Source of the DNA: Aliikangiella sp. G2MR2-5
GTDB taxonomy: Bacteria; Pseudomonadota; Gammaproteobacteria; Enterobacterales; Kangiellaceae
Assembly (NCBI RefSeq): GCF_015687155.1
Contig: NZ_JADPQF010000001.1
Coordinates: forward strand, 868,001 to 932,000
Direction of reading: 5' to 3'
DNA length: 64,000 nucleotides
The notes under the pieces are model-generated. The model was not told the DNA's origin. It ran no database searches and saw only the letters and a list, made by a program, of their open reading frames with translations. Every line of letters begins with the position of its first letter. Position 1 is the first letter of the stretch. The position numbers and the translations under genes were made by a program. Of the stretch, positions 49,976-58,604 are shown one piece after another.

Positions 49976-51067
49976 ATGAGCACAGAATTCCATCCTTTAA
50001 AAATAAGTAAACTGGAAAGGCTGACAAAAGATGCAGTTTCGATCAGTTTTGAATTACCCAAAGAGCTGGCTGATGAGTATCAATATCGTCAGGGCCAGCA
50101 CTTAACTTTGAAAGCTGATATAGACGGGCATGATGTACGCCGTTCATATTCGATCTGTAACAGTGCAAATGAACAAAAATTAACCGTTGGTATCAAGCGA
50201 ATTGACGCAGGTCTTTTTTCTAATTATGCCAATGACAAGCTTGAAGCGGGTATGACTCTCGAAGTGATGCCGCCGCAAGGCCATTTCTATACAGAGTTAA
50301 GTGAAACTAATAGTAATCACTATTTAATGGTGGCTGCAGGAAGCGGTATCACTCCGATGCTGTCTCATATTCAGACGATTCTTGAAAACGAGCCCAAAGC
50401 CATGGTAACTCTGATTTATGGTAATAAATCAACACCTCTTATGATGTTCCGAGAAAAATTGAGTTTTATTAAAAACCGATTTATCGACAGACTTCACTGG
50501 ATCAATTTGTTTACTCAGGAAGAAAATGAAGCGGAAGTCTTTAACGGAAGAATTAGTGCTCAGAAATTACTGGATTTAAACAAAGCGAGAGTCATCGATT
50601 TGGCAAGCTTTGATGAAGTTTTTCTGTGTGGACCGGAGTCGATGATTAATGATGTGGCTGCATTTTTTGAAGTAAATAAAATGCCGAAAGAAAAAATTCA
50701 CTATGAGCTCTTTTTCGCCGGATCTGCAGAAGACAAAGCCAGTGAAAAAATTGCACAAAGAGCTGAAAAATATGGCGAGAAAACCGCAAAGGTTTCGGTA
50801 AAAGTCGCTGGTCGCAAGACCACGCTTGAGCTGGCAATGGGGGGAGATAACATCCTCGATGCTGCGATGGAAGCCGGGGCCGATTTACCTTTCTCCTGTA
50901 AAGGCGGCGTTTGCGCTACCTGTAAGGCAAAAGTTGTGAAAGGTAAAGTTGAAATGGACTTAAATCATTCATTAACACCTGAAGAAGTTGCCGAAGGTAT
51001 GGTGCTGACATGTCAATCGCATCCAGTTTCAGATGAAGTCGAAATTGATTTCGACCTGAACAATTAA
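49976..51067 (+). CDS. paaE: Phenylacetyl-CoA epoxidase reductase PaaE
   Basis: The 363-residue reductase moves electrons from NADPH to PaaA. It has an FAD domain (YRQGQHLTLKADIDGHDVRRSYSIC), an NAD(P) domain (LMVAAGSGITPMLSHIQTIL, VFLCGPESMINDV) and a C-terminal plant-type 2Fe-2S ferredoxin. The ferredoxin Cys residues are in FSCKGGVCATCKAKVVKG, plus the last one in LTCQSHP. Order and length are standard. It is the last epoxidase gene; paaX follows 34 bp later. Confidence 0.95.
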   Translation: MSTEFHPLKISKLERLTKDAVSISFELPKELADEYQYRQGQHLTLKADIDGHDVRRSYSICNSANEQKLTVGIKRIDAGLFSNYANDKLEAGMTLEVMPPQGHFYTELSETNSNHYLMVAAGSGITPMLSHIQTILENEPKAMVTLIYGNKSTPLMMFREKLSFIKNRFIDRLHWINLFTQEENEAEVFNGRISAQKLLDLNKARVIDLASFDEVFLCGPESMINDVAAFFEVNKMPKEKIHYELFFAGSAEDKASEKIAQRAEKYGEKTAKVSVKVAGRKTTLELAMGGDNILDAAMEAGADLPFSCKGGVCATCKAKVVKGKVEMDLNHSLTPEEVAEGMVLTCQSHPVSDEVEIDFDLNN

Positions 51068-51101
51068 TCGCTGACCGATACGATTTGGCAGGTGCCGATT
51101 G

Positions 51102-52055
51102 ATGGAGACCAGGTTGGATTTTTCTGACTTAACTCGACAATTTATTAGCAATCGAGTAATCGACAAAGAGATTAGCTGTAAATCCTTTGTCGTTACCTTT
51201 TTTGGTGATCTGGTATCGCAGCATGGTGGCTGGATCTGGATGGGAAGTTTGATTGCGGCATTAGAACCATTGGGATTCTCCGAACGGTTAATTCGAACGT
51301 CGGTCTTTCGTCTGGTACAGGATGATTGGCTTAAGGTAGAAAAGGCAGGGCGAAAGAGTTTCTACGCATTCACTGACTCTGCGTTACGACACTATACAAA
51401 AGCCGCACGTCGTATTTACGCCAATAAGACATATAGTTCAGACTCTCGTTGGTTAATTGTTATTCCAACAGCCGTTCCAGAGCCAAAGCAGCAAAGTTTT
51501 CGGCGGCAGCTGCGTTGGCTTGGTTTTAGTCCGTTGGCATCCGGGGCCTTTGCCCATCCGTCCATTGAGTCGGAGTCTTTAAATGAAACGTTAAAGGAGC
51601 TTTCACTTACCGATTCGGTAATAGTATTTTCTTGCGAAACTGCGGATCAAAATTCCAGTCAAGTCCTCAAAAATTTTGTCAACAAGGCCTGGGATTTAGA
51701 AGCGCTGGCAAATGGCTATAAAGAATTTGTCGAGGCCTACAAACCGTTTAGGGAGTTTATCGAATTTGCTGACAAAAAAACCGACATGCCATTGAACGAT
51801 CAAGAGGCACTACATTTAAGATTGCTTCTTATTCATGAATATCGAAGAATATTGCTAAAGGATCACGAGCTACCAGAGGCAATGTTGCCTGCTAACTGGC
51901 CTGGCTATGAAGCATGCATATTGGTTGGTAAAATCTATCAGTATTTTTCGCATTTTTCCTTGCGCTATATTGAAAATCATTTTGAAAATTCGTATGGCCT
52001 AATGCCTCAAGTTAGTAGCTCTTTTAGCCGAAGATTTTCGAGTACAAGAAATTAA
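51102..52055 (+). CDS. paaX: Phenylacetate pathway repressor PaaX
   Basis: PaaX is a GntR-like repressor released by phenylacetyl-CoA. From ATG 51102 (preceded by a TTG in frame) the product has 317 residues. It shows SFVVTFFGDLVSQHGGWIWMGSL, the winged helix LGFSERLIRTSVFRLVQDDWL, GRKSFYAFTDSALRHYTKAARRIY and AMLPANWPGYEA. Position directly after paaE, in the same direction, suggests co-transcription and so feedback control of paaABCDE. The inverted repeat before paaA is a possible target. Confidence 0.93.
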   Translation: METRLDFSDLTRQFISNRVIDKEISCKSFVVTFFGDLVSQHGGWIWMGSLIAALEPLGFSERLIRTSVFRLVQDDWLKVEKAGRKSFYAFTDSALRHYTKAARRIYANKTYSSDSRWLIVIPTAVPEPKQQSFRRQLRWLGFSPLASGAFAHPSIESESLNETLKELSLTDSVIVFSCETADQNSSQVLKNFVNKAWDLEALANGYKEFVEAYKPFREFIEFADKKTDMPLNDQEALHLRLLLIHEYRRILLKDHELPEAMLPANWPGYEACILVGKIYQYFSHFSLRYIENHFENSYGLMPQVSSSFSRRFSSTRN

Positions 52056-52064
52056 TTTGATTAT

Positions 52065-52090
52065 CTGCTGTATGTAGTCAAATACAACAG
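52065..52090. promoter_or_regulatory. Inverted repeat ahead of the bifunctional dehydrogenase gene
   Basis: CTGCTGTAT and ATACAACAG form a 9-bp inverted repeat with one mismatch around GTAGTCAA, 50 bp ahead of the ATG of the next gene. It could be an operator for the downstream MarR protein or PaaX, or simply chance. Confidence 0.3.
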
Positions 52091-52139
52091 CTAAATGAAT
52101 ATATAACATAACAGTATTTTAATTATTTTGGAAAATAAT

Positions 52140-54203
52140 ATGGCCAACTCAGAAATCAACTCGGTGAACTTAATTGAGAAAAACTCATTGGGAATTATTG
52201 AAATTGACTACGCTCCGGTTAATGCGCTTTCGCAAGGTGTTCGTCAGGGAATTGTTGACGGAATTGAAAAGTTTGAAGCCAGTGGTGAAATAAAAGCCAT
52301 TATCATTCGCTGTAAGTCACGAACTTTTATTGCCGGTGCTGATATTAAGGAGTTTGGAAAGCCGCCAACAGAACCATTTTTACCTGATGTTGTTAATCGT
52401 ATTGAAAATTGCAATACACCTGTGATTGCAAGTCTCTTTGGTACTTCTCTTGGAGGAGGTTTTGAGGTGGCTCTCGCTTGTCATTACAGGGTAGCGCTAG
52501 AATCGGCCAAGGTAGGATTGCCTGAAGTCAACCTCGGTCTTATTCCGGGAGCTGGAGGAACACAAAGATTGCCTAGAGTTGTTGGTGTGGGCAAAGCCCT
52601 TGAAATGGTAACCAATGGCAAACACTACCGGGTGAACGAACTATCTTCGACAGGACTTATTGACAAGCTATTTCCGGTAGATGCGGATCTGGATGAAGCA
52701 ACTGAATCTTACGTTGAAGAGCTTATTAGTAGCGGACAGTTAGTCGTCAAACGAGTTGGCGAGAAGAGTGTCGAAACGAGTGATATCGACTGGGATCAGG
52801 AAATTTCAAATATCAAAAGAAAGGCTCGAGGAAAGGATGCTCCGGTGGTTGCCGCTGAAGTTATTAGAAAGTCGCTGGAAAACAGTATTGAAAATGGCAT
52901 GAAATTCGAGCGAGAAGCGTTTTTAAAATTAAGGGAGTCTGAGCAATCTGCAGCACTCAGATATGCTTTCGCAATTGAAAGAGCTGCGGGTAAAACTGAC
53001 CTTACAACAGTGCCACTCGAAGTGAATAACGTTGGTGTTATCGGTGCCGGCAATATGGGCTCGGGAATTGCGACAGCGTTCCTGACATCAGGATTTCAAG
53101 TGCAGCTGATAGAGCAGACAGCAGAGGCTTTAGCGGCGGGTATGGAAAGAATAGAAAAAAATCTTTCTTCAAATGTAAAGCGTGGGCGAATGAGCCAGTC
53201 ACAATTCGAGGAATGTCTTTCTCGTGTTCATATTAGCACGGAGTATGAGTCATTATCAGGATCTGACCTTGTGATTGAAGCGATCTTTGAGAACATTGAT
53301 ATTAAGAAATCAGTTTTCTCCAAACTGGATAGTGTAACTCGGGAAGATTGTATTCTTGCTACCAATACATCTTATCTGGATATCAATGAAATTGCTTCAG
53401 TGGTAAATGATCCTCCTCGCGTAATCGGAATGCACTTTTTTAGTCCCGCTAATATTATGAAACTACTGGAGGTGGTCAGAGCTGAAAAATCTTCAGAACT
53501 AGCTCTTGCAACAGCAATGTCTGTTGGCAAGAAACTTGGAAAGATGAGTGTTCTGGTCGGGGTTTGTTTTGGTTTCGCTGGAAACCGTATGTATACCCGC
53601 TATGGAAGGGAAATACAACAAATGTTGCTTGAAGGCGCTAGCATTGAGCAAATCGACAAGGCTATGACAAATTGGGGGATGGCAATGGGGCCTCTTGCGG
53701 TACAGGATTTGTCCGGGATCGATATCGGTCACAATGCACGAAGCGCGCAACCATTTCCTGAACATGATCCTGGTTATTTCCGCGCAGCAGCTACTATGGT
53801 GGAAAATGGAAGGCTGGGCCGTAAGACAGGAATGGGGTTTTATCGTTATGATGAAGAAGGCAAAAAGTATGCTGACGAAGCTGCCGAAAGTCTGATCAGA
53901 ACGAAAGCTACCGAGCTTGGTATACAGCTACGAACTTTTGAAGATGAAGAAATAGTCGACAGAGCCATACTCGCACTAATTTCGGAAGGTTTGGCCTTAT
54001 TCAAAGAAGGGATAGTACAGCGTATCAGCGATATTGACGTCATTTGGCTGCACGGTTATGGCTTCCCGCGCCACAAAGGAGGACCCATTTTTCAGGCCAA
54101 ACAGATGGGCAAACTGCTGGTTGAACAAAAATTGGATGCTCTCAGAGATAAAGAAAGTGCAAGAATTTGGCCTCAGGTTGAACTGTCCATTTTAAATTCC
54201 TAA
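52140..54203 (+). CDS. Bifunctional enoyl-CoA hydratase / 3-hydroxyacyl-CoA dehydrogenase
   Basis: From ATG 52140 the product has 687 residues. The N-terminal crotonase domain (about 15-200) has SRTFIAGADIKEFG, FGTSLGGGFEVALACHYRVAL and GLPEVNLGLIPGAGGTQRLPR with both catalytic Glu positions. The dehydrogenase part begins at about 296 (VGVIGAGNMGSGIATAFLTSG) and has HFFSPANIMKLLEVV with the catalytic His. Two C-terminal domains follow. The layout is that of the FadJ/peroxisomal type. Beside the paa genes it likely performs the hydratase and dehydrogenase steps done elsewhere by PaaF and PaaH. General beta-oxidation is also possible. Confidence 0.9.
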   Translation: MANSEINSVNLIEKNSLGIIEIDYAPVNALSQGVRQGIVDGIEKFEASGEIKAIIIRCKSRTFIAGADIKEFGKPPTEPFLPDVVNRIENCNTPVIASLFGTSLGGGFEVALACHYRVALESAKVGLPEVNLGLIPGAGGTQRLPRVVGVGKALEMVTNGKHYRVNELSSTGLIDKLFPVDADLDEATESYVEELISSGQLVVKRVGEKSVETSDIDWDQEISNIKRKARGKDAPVVAAEVIRKSLENSIENGMKFEREAFLKLRESEQSAALRYAFAIERAAGKTDLTTVPLEVNNVGVIGAGNMGSGIATAFLTSGFQVQLIEQTAEALAAGMERIEKNLSSNVKRGRMSQSQFEECLSRVHISTEYESLSGSDLVIEAIFENIDIKKSVFSKLDSVTREDCILATNTSYLDINEIASVVNDPPRVIGMHFFSPANIMKLLEVVRAEKSSELALATAMSVGKKLGKMSVLVGVCFGFAGNRMYTRYGREIQQMLLEGASIEQIDKAMTNWGMAMGPLAVQDLSGIDIGHNARSAQPFPEHDPGYFRAAATMVENGRLGRKTGMGFYRYDEEGKKYADEAAESLIRTKATELGIQLRTFEDEEIVDRAILALISEGLALFKEGIVQRISDIDVIWLHGYGFPRHKGGPIFQAKQMGKLLVEQKLDALRDKESARIWPQVELSILNS

Positions 54204-54264
54204 GGAATAAAGGTAATATCGAAGGTTTGTTATTGACGAAACTTAGCGTTTGGGAGTTCGATTG

Positions 54265-54810
54265 TTGAACATACAAGCTGACGAGAACGAATTTTCGGTT
54301 GAAAAACCTTTGAGAAAGGAAGCGGGAAAGTGTCAATATACACTTGACCTGCAAAGCTTTCTTCCGTATCGAATGTACCGGCTTGCTGCGCAAATGGCTC
54401 AGGCCGGAAATAAGCTTTCCTTTTTGCTTCAGGAAACGGGTGTACCCATAGGTGAGCGAGAATGGCGGGTTATTTCCGTATTAGGTTCTTACGGCGGATT
54501 GACCAATGGCCATGTAGCTGACGTACTAAAAACAGACGCGGCAACTGTGACTCGCGCAGTAAAGGTATTGAAGAAGCTTGGCTTTGTTGATACCAGGAAT
54601 TCCAAACGAGACAGACGTAAGCAGCTAATTTATTTGACTGAAGAAGGAGCGGCCTTCCATGATGTCATTACTCCCCGGCGAATTGAAACCGGTGATTTGA
54701 TTGAGAGCTGCTTTTCCTACGAAGAAAAAGAACAGTTACATCATCTTCTTAACAAACTCGATCGTCATCTGGAACATATGGAGAATGAGCAGGAAGACGA
54801 GTGGGAATAG
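54265..54810 (+). CDS. MarR-family transcriptional regulator
   Basis: No ATG is available before the conserved region. TTG 54265 lies 8 bp after GGGAG and is preferred over TTGs at 54250 and 54262, giving 181 residues. The winged helix is clear: REWRVISVLGSYGGLTNGHVADVL, DAATVTRAVKVLKKLGFVDTR, SKRDRRKQLIYLTEEGAAFH. MarR proteins often sense aromatic compounds or their CoA esters. Coming 61 bp after the bifunctional dehydrogenase gene, it may regulate that gene or the following maiA-like gene. The ligand is unknown. Confidence 0.85.
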   Translation: MNIQADENEFSVEKPLRKEAGKCQYTLDLQSFLPYRMYRLAAQMAQAGNKLSFLLQETGVPIGEREWRVISVLGSYGGLTNGHVADVLKTDAATVTRAVKVLKKLGFVDTRNSKRDRRKQLIYLTEEGAAFHDVITPRRIETGDLIESCFSYEEKEQLHHLLNKLDRHLEHMENEQEDEWE

Positions 54811-54968
54811 GTTTAAGTCTAACAATTGGTCACAAAACAACCTATTAAAGGTTAATGAATGTAAAACCGCTTTGTGATGGAGCATGGGCTGTGTAAAATG
54901 CTCTGCGCTTGATGGAGTATTCAACTTTGTAGAGAACAACCATTTGGTTTAGCAATTGAGGGAAGGCT

Positions 54969-55619
54969 ATGATTAAACTATACGGCTATTGGCGTTCAAC
55001 TGCGGCTTACCGCGTTCGTATCGCACTTAATCTCAAGCAGATTTCTTATTCTCAAGTTTCTGTTCACCTGGTTAAAGAGGGTGGAGAGCAGCATAAGCCC
55101 GAGTATCTACGGTTAAATCCTCAAGCGCTGGTCCCTACACTGGAAGATGATGGTGTTGCGATTGGGCAGTCTCTGGCGATACTCGAATATCTGGAAGATA
55201 AATATCCTTCTCCGGCACTGTTGCCCAAGGATATTAGGCAAAGAGCTTTAGCCAGACAGCTAAGTCAACTTATCGCTTGCGATATTCACCCGCTAAACAA
55301 TCTACGGGTGTTACAGTATTTAACTAATGAGCTTTCTGTAACCGAGGAAGCCAAAACTAAATGGTATCATCATTGGTTGGAAAAAGGCTTCAATGCCTAT
55401 GAAGAATTGCTAGCTAAATACGATATTATTGGACCTTATTCCTTAGGTGAGGAACTTTCCATCGCTGATGCCTGTCTTATTCCGCAGATTTACAATGCAA
55501 ACCGCTTTGATTTTCCGATGGGCAAATTTAAGCGTATAAGTACAATTAACGAGAACTGTCTAAAGCTTGAACGCTTTCAAAATGCAGTTCCTGAAAACCA
55601 GCCTGATGCTGTGAAGTAA
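54969..55619 (+). CDS. maiA: Maleylacetoacetate isomerase, zeta-class GST
   Basis: The 216-residue protein has YGYWRSTAAYRVRIALNLK (the zeta-class start, with Ser and RVRIAL), HLVKEGGEQHKPEYLRLNPQALVPTLEDDG, IGQSLAILEYLEDKYP and ACDIHPLNNLRVLQYL. These match MaiA, which isomerises maleylacetoacetate in tyrosine or homogentisate breakdown using glutathione. The Cys of the canonical SSC motif is Ala, as in many bacterial members. No hmgA or fumarylacetoacetase gene is next to it. A ribosome site GAGGGAAGG precedes the ATG. Confidence 0.88.
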   Translation: MIKLYGYWRSTAAYRVRIALNLKQISYSQVSVHLVKEGGEQHKPEYLRLNPQALVPTLEDDGVAIGQSLAILEYLEDKYPSPALLPKDIRQRALARQLSQLIACDIHPLNNLRVLQYLTNELSVTEEAKTKWYHHWLEKGFNAYEELLAKYDIIGPYSLGEELSIADACLIPQIYNANRFDFPMGKFKRISTINENCLKLERFQNAVPENQPDAVK

Positions 55620-55670
55620 CTGCTGGACCACTTGTATAAACTAAAACAAATTAAAGAAGTAGAAAGAATA

Positions 55671-57083
55671 GTGAATAGATTTAATAAATTGCTTGCGGTT
55701 TCAGCAGTGAGTTTAGCTGTAAATAACGCGATTGCCGCCGACGCATATGAACTGATAGACCTGGGTGAACTCGATAAAGCTACGAGTTTCGCTTATGGAA
55801 TTAATAATGCCGGGGAGGTCGTGGGCTATTCGACCATTTCCGTTGATGGAGAAGATTCACTGCATGCTTTTAAATATTTATCGGGTTCTATGACCGATTC
55901 TGGAGCGATAGTCAATGAAGATCCAAGTGAAGCCTTTGTTCTCAATGCAAAAGACTTCAGCATAGCTTTCGCAATCAATGATATTGGAGCATCGGCAGGG
56001 CTATCGAAAGAAATTGTCTCTCGAGATAAATTAGATGATAACGATGAAGTCGTGTTAGATTCTAACGGAGACCCTGTAATAGAATACCTGTCGGCTGAGA
56101 GAGCTACTATTTTTCAAAATGATGGAACAATCGTAAAAATTCCCTTTTTCGAAGATGCTACTGAAAGACAGTTAAGTTCGGGTAGCAGCGCTGCGGCCAT
56201 TAATAATGATGGAATTGTAGTCGGTTCCGCATTTTATGATCGTCCGGATGATGTAGATGGGAATGGCAATAGTACTTCCGTCTACATGAAGCATGCTTTT
56301 ATATACGATAGCAGCAATGAACTTCTTACTGCTATCCTACCTGAGAACACCGCTGTTGCTGTTACCTCAAGCTTTAGAGATATTAACAACACAGGTGTTG
56401 CCGTAGGCTGGCACTCAACAGAAAACTCTACGTCAGATACCAGAGCTGTCTACTATGATTCAACGATTTCCGATAATTTGGTAAATTTGGAAGTTTATGG
56501 TTCAGAAGATGAAATTGCTATTGCGACAGCAATAAATGACAGTAATGTCGTGGTAGGTAGAGCTTATCGTCCTGATGAAGGACATTTCACAGCATATACG
56601 CACGATATTAACACTGGCGAAACTAATAGTTTAGGCTTTTTAAATACGACCTCGGTTAATGGACAGGAGTCCGAAGCATACGATATTAATAATTCTGGCC
56701 AAGTTGTAGGGCGGTCAATATATAGTATCTACCCAAATGTTTATCATGCATTCGTATATGATAATGGCGAAATAAAAGATATTAATGACTTAATTGACTG
56801 TGTCCAGGAAGGTAACGAGCCTGTCGGAGAGAGAGATTGGGAAATCGTTGAGGCACGAAGTATTAATGATGAGGGAGTGATAGTTGGCAGCGGTATCTTT
56901 AGCCGTTATGTGAATGGAGAGCCTGTTGCTGAGCTTAGAGCGGTAATGCTTAGACCAAAGGAAGGAGAGGTTCCTGTAGCTTGCCCGGTCATTGATGACG
57001 AAGATGAAAGTGGGGGCGGAAGTATTCCATTTATAAGTCTTTTGTTGTTCCCATTGTTAACAACCTTTAGAAAAAAGAGCTAA
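55671..57083 (+). CDS. Secreted HAF-repeat/DUF3466-like protein with GlyGly-CTERM-like tail
   Basis: A GTG at 55671 gives a proper signal peptide (VNRFNKLLAVSAVSLAVNNAIAADA), so I prefer it over an in-frame TTG at 55632; the product has 470 residues. It contains at least four repeats of the HAF type: AYGINNAGEVVGYS, AAAINNDGIVVGSAF, DINNTGVAVGWH, AYDINNSGQVVGRS. These beta-structured repeats are seen in exported proteins. The tail SGGGSIPFISLLLFPLLTTFRKKS has Gly residues, a hydrophobic helix and basic residues, the pattern of GlyGly-CTERM sorting signals cut by rhombosortase. Function is unknown, and no rhombosortase gene is in view. Confidence 0.8.
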   Translation: MNRFNKLLAVSAVSLAVNNAIAADAYELIDLGELDKATSFAYGINNAGEVVGYSTISVDGEDSLHAFKYLSGSMTDSGAIVNEDPSEAFVLNAKDFSIAFAINDIGASAGLSKEIVSRDKLDDNDEVVLDSNGDPVIEYLSAERATIFQNDGTIVKIPFFEDATERQLSSGSSAAAINNDGIVVGSAFYDRPDDVDGNGNSTSVYMKHAFIYDSSNELLTAILPENTAVAVTSSFRDINNTGVAVGWHSTENSTSDTRAVYYDSTISDNLVNLEVYGSEDEIAIATAINDSNVVVGRAYRPDEGHFTAYTHDINTGETNSLGFLNTTSVNGQESEAYDINNSGQVVGRSIYSIYPNVYHAFVYDNGEIKDINDLIDCVQEGNEPVGERDWEIVEARSINDEGVIVGSGIFSRYVNGEPVAELRAVMLRPKEGEVPVACPVIDDEDESGGGSIPFISLLLFPLLTTFRKKS

Positions 57084-57089
57084 AACCCT

Positions 57090-57117
57090 GTCCCGTCTTA
57101 GAATAGGTTGACGGGAC
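57090..57117. other. Hairpin just after the HAF-repeat gene
   Basis: GTCCCGTC and GACGGGAC form a perfect 8-bp stem around a 12-base loop, 7 bp after the stop codon. There is no T-tract, so it is not by itself a terminator. Confidence 0.6.
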
Positions 57118-57135
57118 CCCCTAAATAAAAAAGCC

Positions 57136-57146
57136 GCTTTTAAAGC
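57136..57146. repeat. Left target-site duplication of the IS4-family element
   Basis: GCTTTTAAAGC is identical to 58567-58577 on the other side of the element. The 11-bp length is that known for IS4. Confidence 0.93.
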
Positions 57147-57198
57147 TAATGCCGATCAGTTAAGCATAAACCGCTTGATTTTTTCGGCAATGAGATCA

Positions 57199-57231
57199 AA
57201 ATCCGGTGATCGATGATCACCGGATTTTTTT
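57199..57231 (+). promoter_or_regulatory. Hairpin with T-tract directly before the transposase start
   Basis: AAATCCGGTGATC and GATCACCGGATTT are a perfect 13-bp stem with a 3-base loop, continuing into seven T and then the ATG at 57232. It is shaped like a rho-independent terminator and leaves no room for a ribosome site. It should block outside transcription and limit transposase translation, a known strategy of IS elements. Confidence 0.85.
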
Positions 57232-58557
57232 ATGCAACTCGCCCAAGCTTTAGATGCCATCAATCATTTCGCACCGAACAAAATAGACACCTTATGTGAC
57301 TTGCTACCCCTTGATTTAATCAATCAAGCCCTTGAACAAACCGAAACGGTGACATTGAGAAAGCGTAAACTCTCGTTAGAGTCGATGGTGTGGCTCACCA
57401 TAGGAATGGCTATCTACAACGATAAACCACTCTCTCAAGTGGTTAACATGCTGGATATAGTAAACCGTCAAGGAAAGCCTTTTGTTGCACCAAGTGCCAT
57501 AGTCCAAAGACGCCAAGCCCTAGGTGAAGACGCGATAAAAGCCGTGTTTGAACTGACTCAACGACACTGGAATGACCAAGCGCTTCATCCCCACTGGAAT
57601 GGTTTGACTTTATTGGGCGTAGACGGTGTCGTCTGGCGCTTACCGGACAGCGATGAAAATAAAGCCGCGTATAGCCGCCATATCAACGCGAATAAAACAA
57701 ACAGTGAATACCCCCAAGTTCGTATGGTCTGCCAGATGGAACTCAGCAGCCACCTAATCACCGCCAGTGCTTTTGATGATTACTCTGTTAATGAAATGAA
57801 GCTCGCTGAGCGGCTGATTATCAATACGCCCGATCATAGTCTGACATTATTTGACCGGGGGTTTTACTCACTTGGATTACTCCACCATTGGCAATCTGAG
57901 GGAACTGAACGCCACTGGCTAATTCCACTTAGAAAAGGCACACAATATGAAGTGCTGAGAAAACTTGGCCGTACTCAAAGCATTGTCCGCTTAACGAGTA
58001 ATCCGAGAGCCAGAAAGCTTTGGCCGAACCTCCCCGAAACGATAGAAGCTCGGTTAGTGAGCAAGAAAATCAATGGGAAACTCACTCAAGTGCTCACATC
58101 GATGACCAATGTACAGAGGTATCCAGTTGAAGATATCGCTGATTTATACAGTCACCGTTGGGAAATTGAGCTCGGTTTTCGAGAGCAAAAACAGTATATG
58201 CTCGGCAATCGTTTAACCTTACGCAGCAAGCTTCCGGAAATGGCCCGTCAGGAGCTATGGGGAATACTACTGACTTACAATATGATTCGATTTCAGATGG
58301 TTAAAATGACTCATCATCTAAAAGGAGACTATCTGCCTTATCAACTTAGCTTTAATGGTGCTTTAGCCCATATCGTCAGGTTATTAGTTGGGTTACCGTT
58401 TTCGTCTCCCGGCGCTATACCTGGACAACTTAAGACATTTTACGAATTATCAAAAAGTCTAGTGAATGAACCAAGGCGACAGCGGAGTTATCCGCGAGTC
58501 GTCAAGAAAAGACCGCAACGCTATGCGCAAAAAAAATGCCAGTCAGTTCTTAACTGA
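57232..58557 (+). CDS. IS4-family transposase
   Basis: The 441-residue DDE transposase has [14 protein letters not shown] (first Asp, Asp-131), [14 protein letters not shown] (second Asp) and [15 protein letters not shown]. The last fits the IS4 signature Y-(2)-R-(3)-E-(6)-K exactly and carries the catalytic Glu. It cuts and joins the element's ends. The frame is intact and the stop codon lies within the right inverted repeat. There is no Shine-Dalgarno; the ATG follows a strong hairpin, so expression should be very low. The C-terminal [21 protein letters not shown] is strongly basic, suiting DNA contact. Confidence 0.95.
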   Translation: MQLAQALDAINHFAPNKIDTLCDLLPLDLINQALEQTETVTLRKRKLSLESMVWLTIGMAIYNDKPLSQVVNMLDIVNRQGKPFVAPSAIVQRRQALGEDAIKAVFELTQRHWNDQALHPHWNGLTLLGVDGVVWRLPDSDENKAAYSRHINANKTNSEYPQVRMVCQMELSSHLITASAFDDYSVNEMKLAERLIINTPDHSLTLFDRGFYSLGLLHHWQSEGTERHWLIPLRKGTQYEVLRKLGRTQSIVRLTSNPRARKLWPNLPETIEARLVSKKINGKLTQVLTSMTNVQRYPVEDIADLYSHRWEIELGFREQKQYMLGNRLTLRSKLPEMARQELWGILLTYNMIRFQMVKMTHHLKGDYLPYQLSFNGALAHIVRLLVGLPFSSPGAIPGQLKTFYELSKSLVNEPRRQRSYPRVVKKRPQRYAQKKCQSVLN

Positions 58558-58565
58558 CTGGCATT
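58535..58565. repeat. Perfect hairpin at the right end of the IS
   Basis: AATGCCAGTCAGTT and AACTGACTGGCATT form a perfect 14-bp inverted repeat around CTT. It includes the terminal repeat and the transposase stop codon (58555-58557). Confidence 0.9.
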
Positions 58566-58566
58566 A

Positions 58567-58577
58567 GCTTTTAAAGC
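58567..58577. repeat. Right target-site duplication of the IS4-family element
   Basis: GCTTTTAAAGC repeats the left copy at 57136-57146. Outside it, GGCTTTTTT is the complement of AAAAAAGCC outside the left copy. Confidence 0.93.
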
Positions 58578-58604
58578 GGCTTTTTTATTTGTGTAAAGAT
58601 GAGG

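Larger units (their letters stand above)
57147..58566 (+). mobile_element. Complete IS4-family insertion sequence (1420 bp)
   Basis: Ends are TAATGCCGATCAGTTAAG at 57147-57164 and its inverse at 58549-58566 (16 of 18 bases match). They are flanked by an 11-bp duplication GCTTTTAAAGC. The terminal sequence and the length closely match E. coli IS4 (1426 bp). The element carries one transposase gene on the plus strand, an upstream hairpin with T-tract, and a hairpin at the right end. The clean duplication and intact transposase indicate a recent insertion. It sits between convergent HAF-repeat and ETF-QO genes. Confidence 0.95.
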
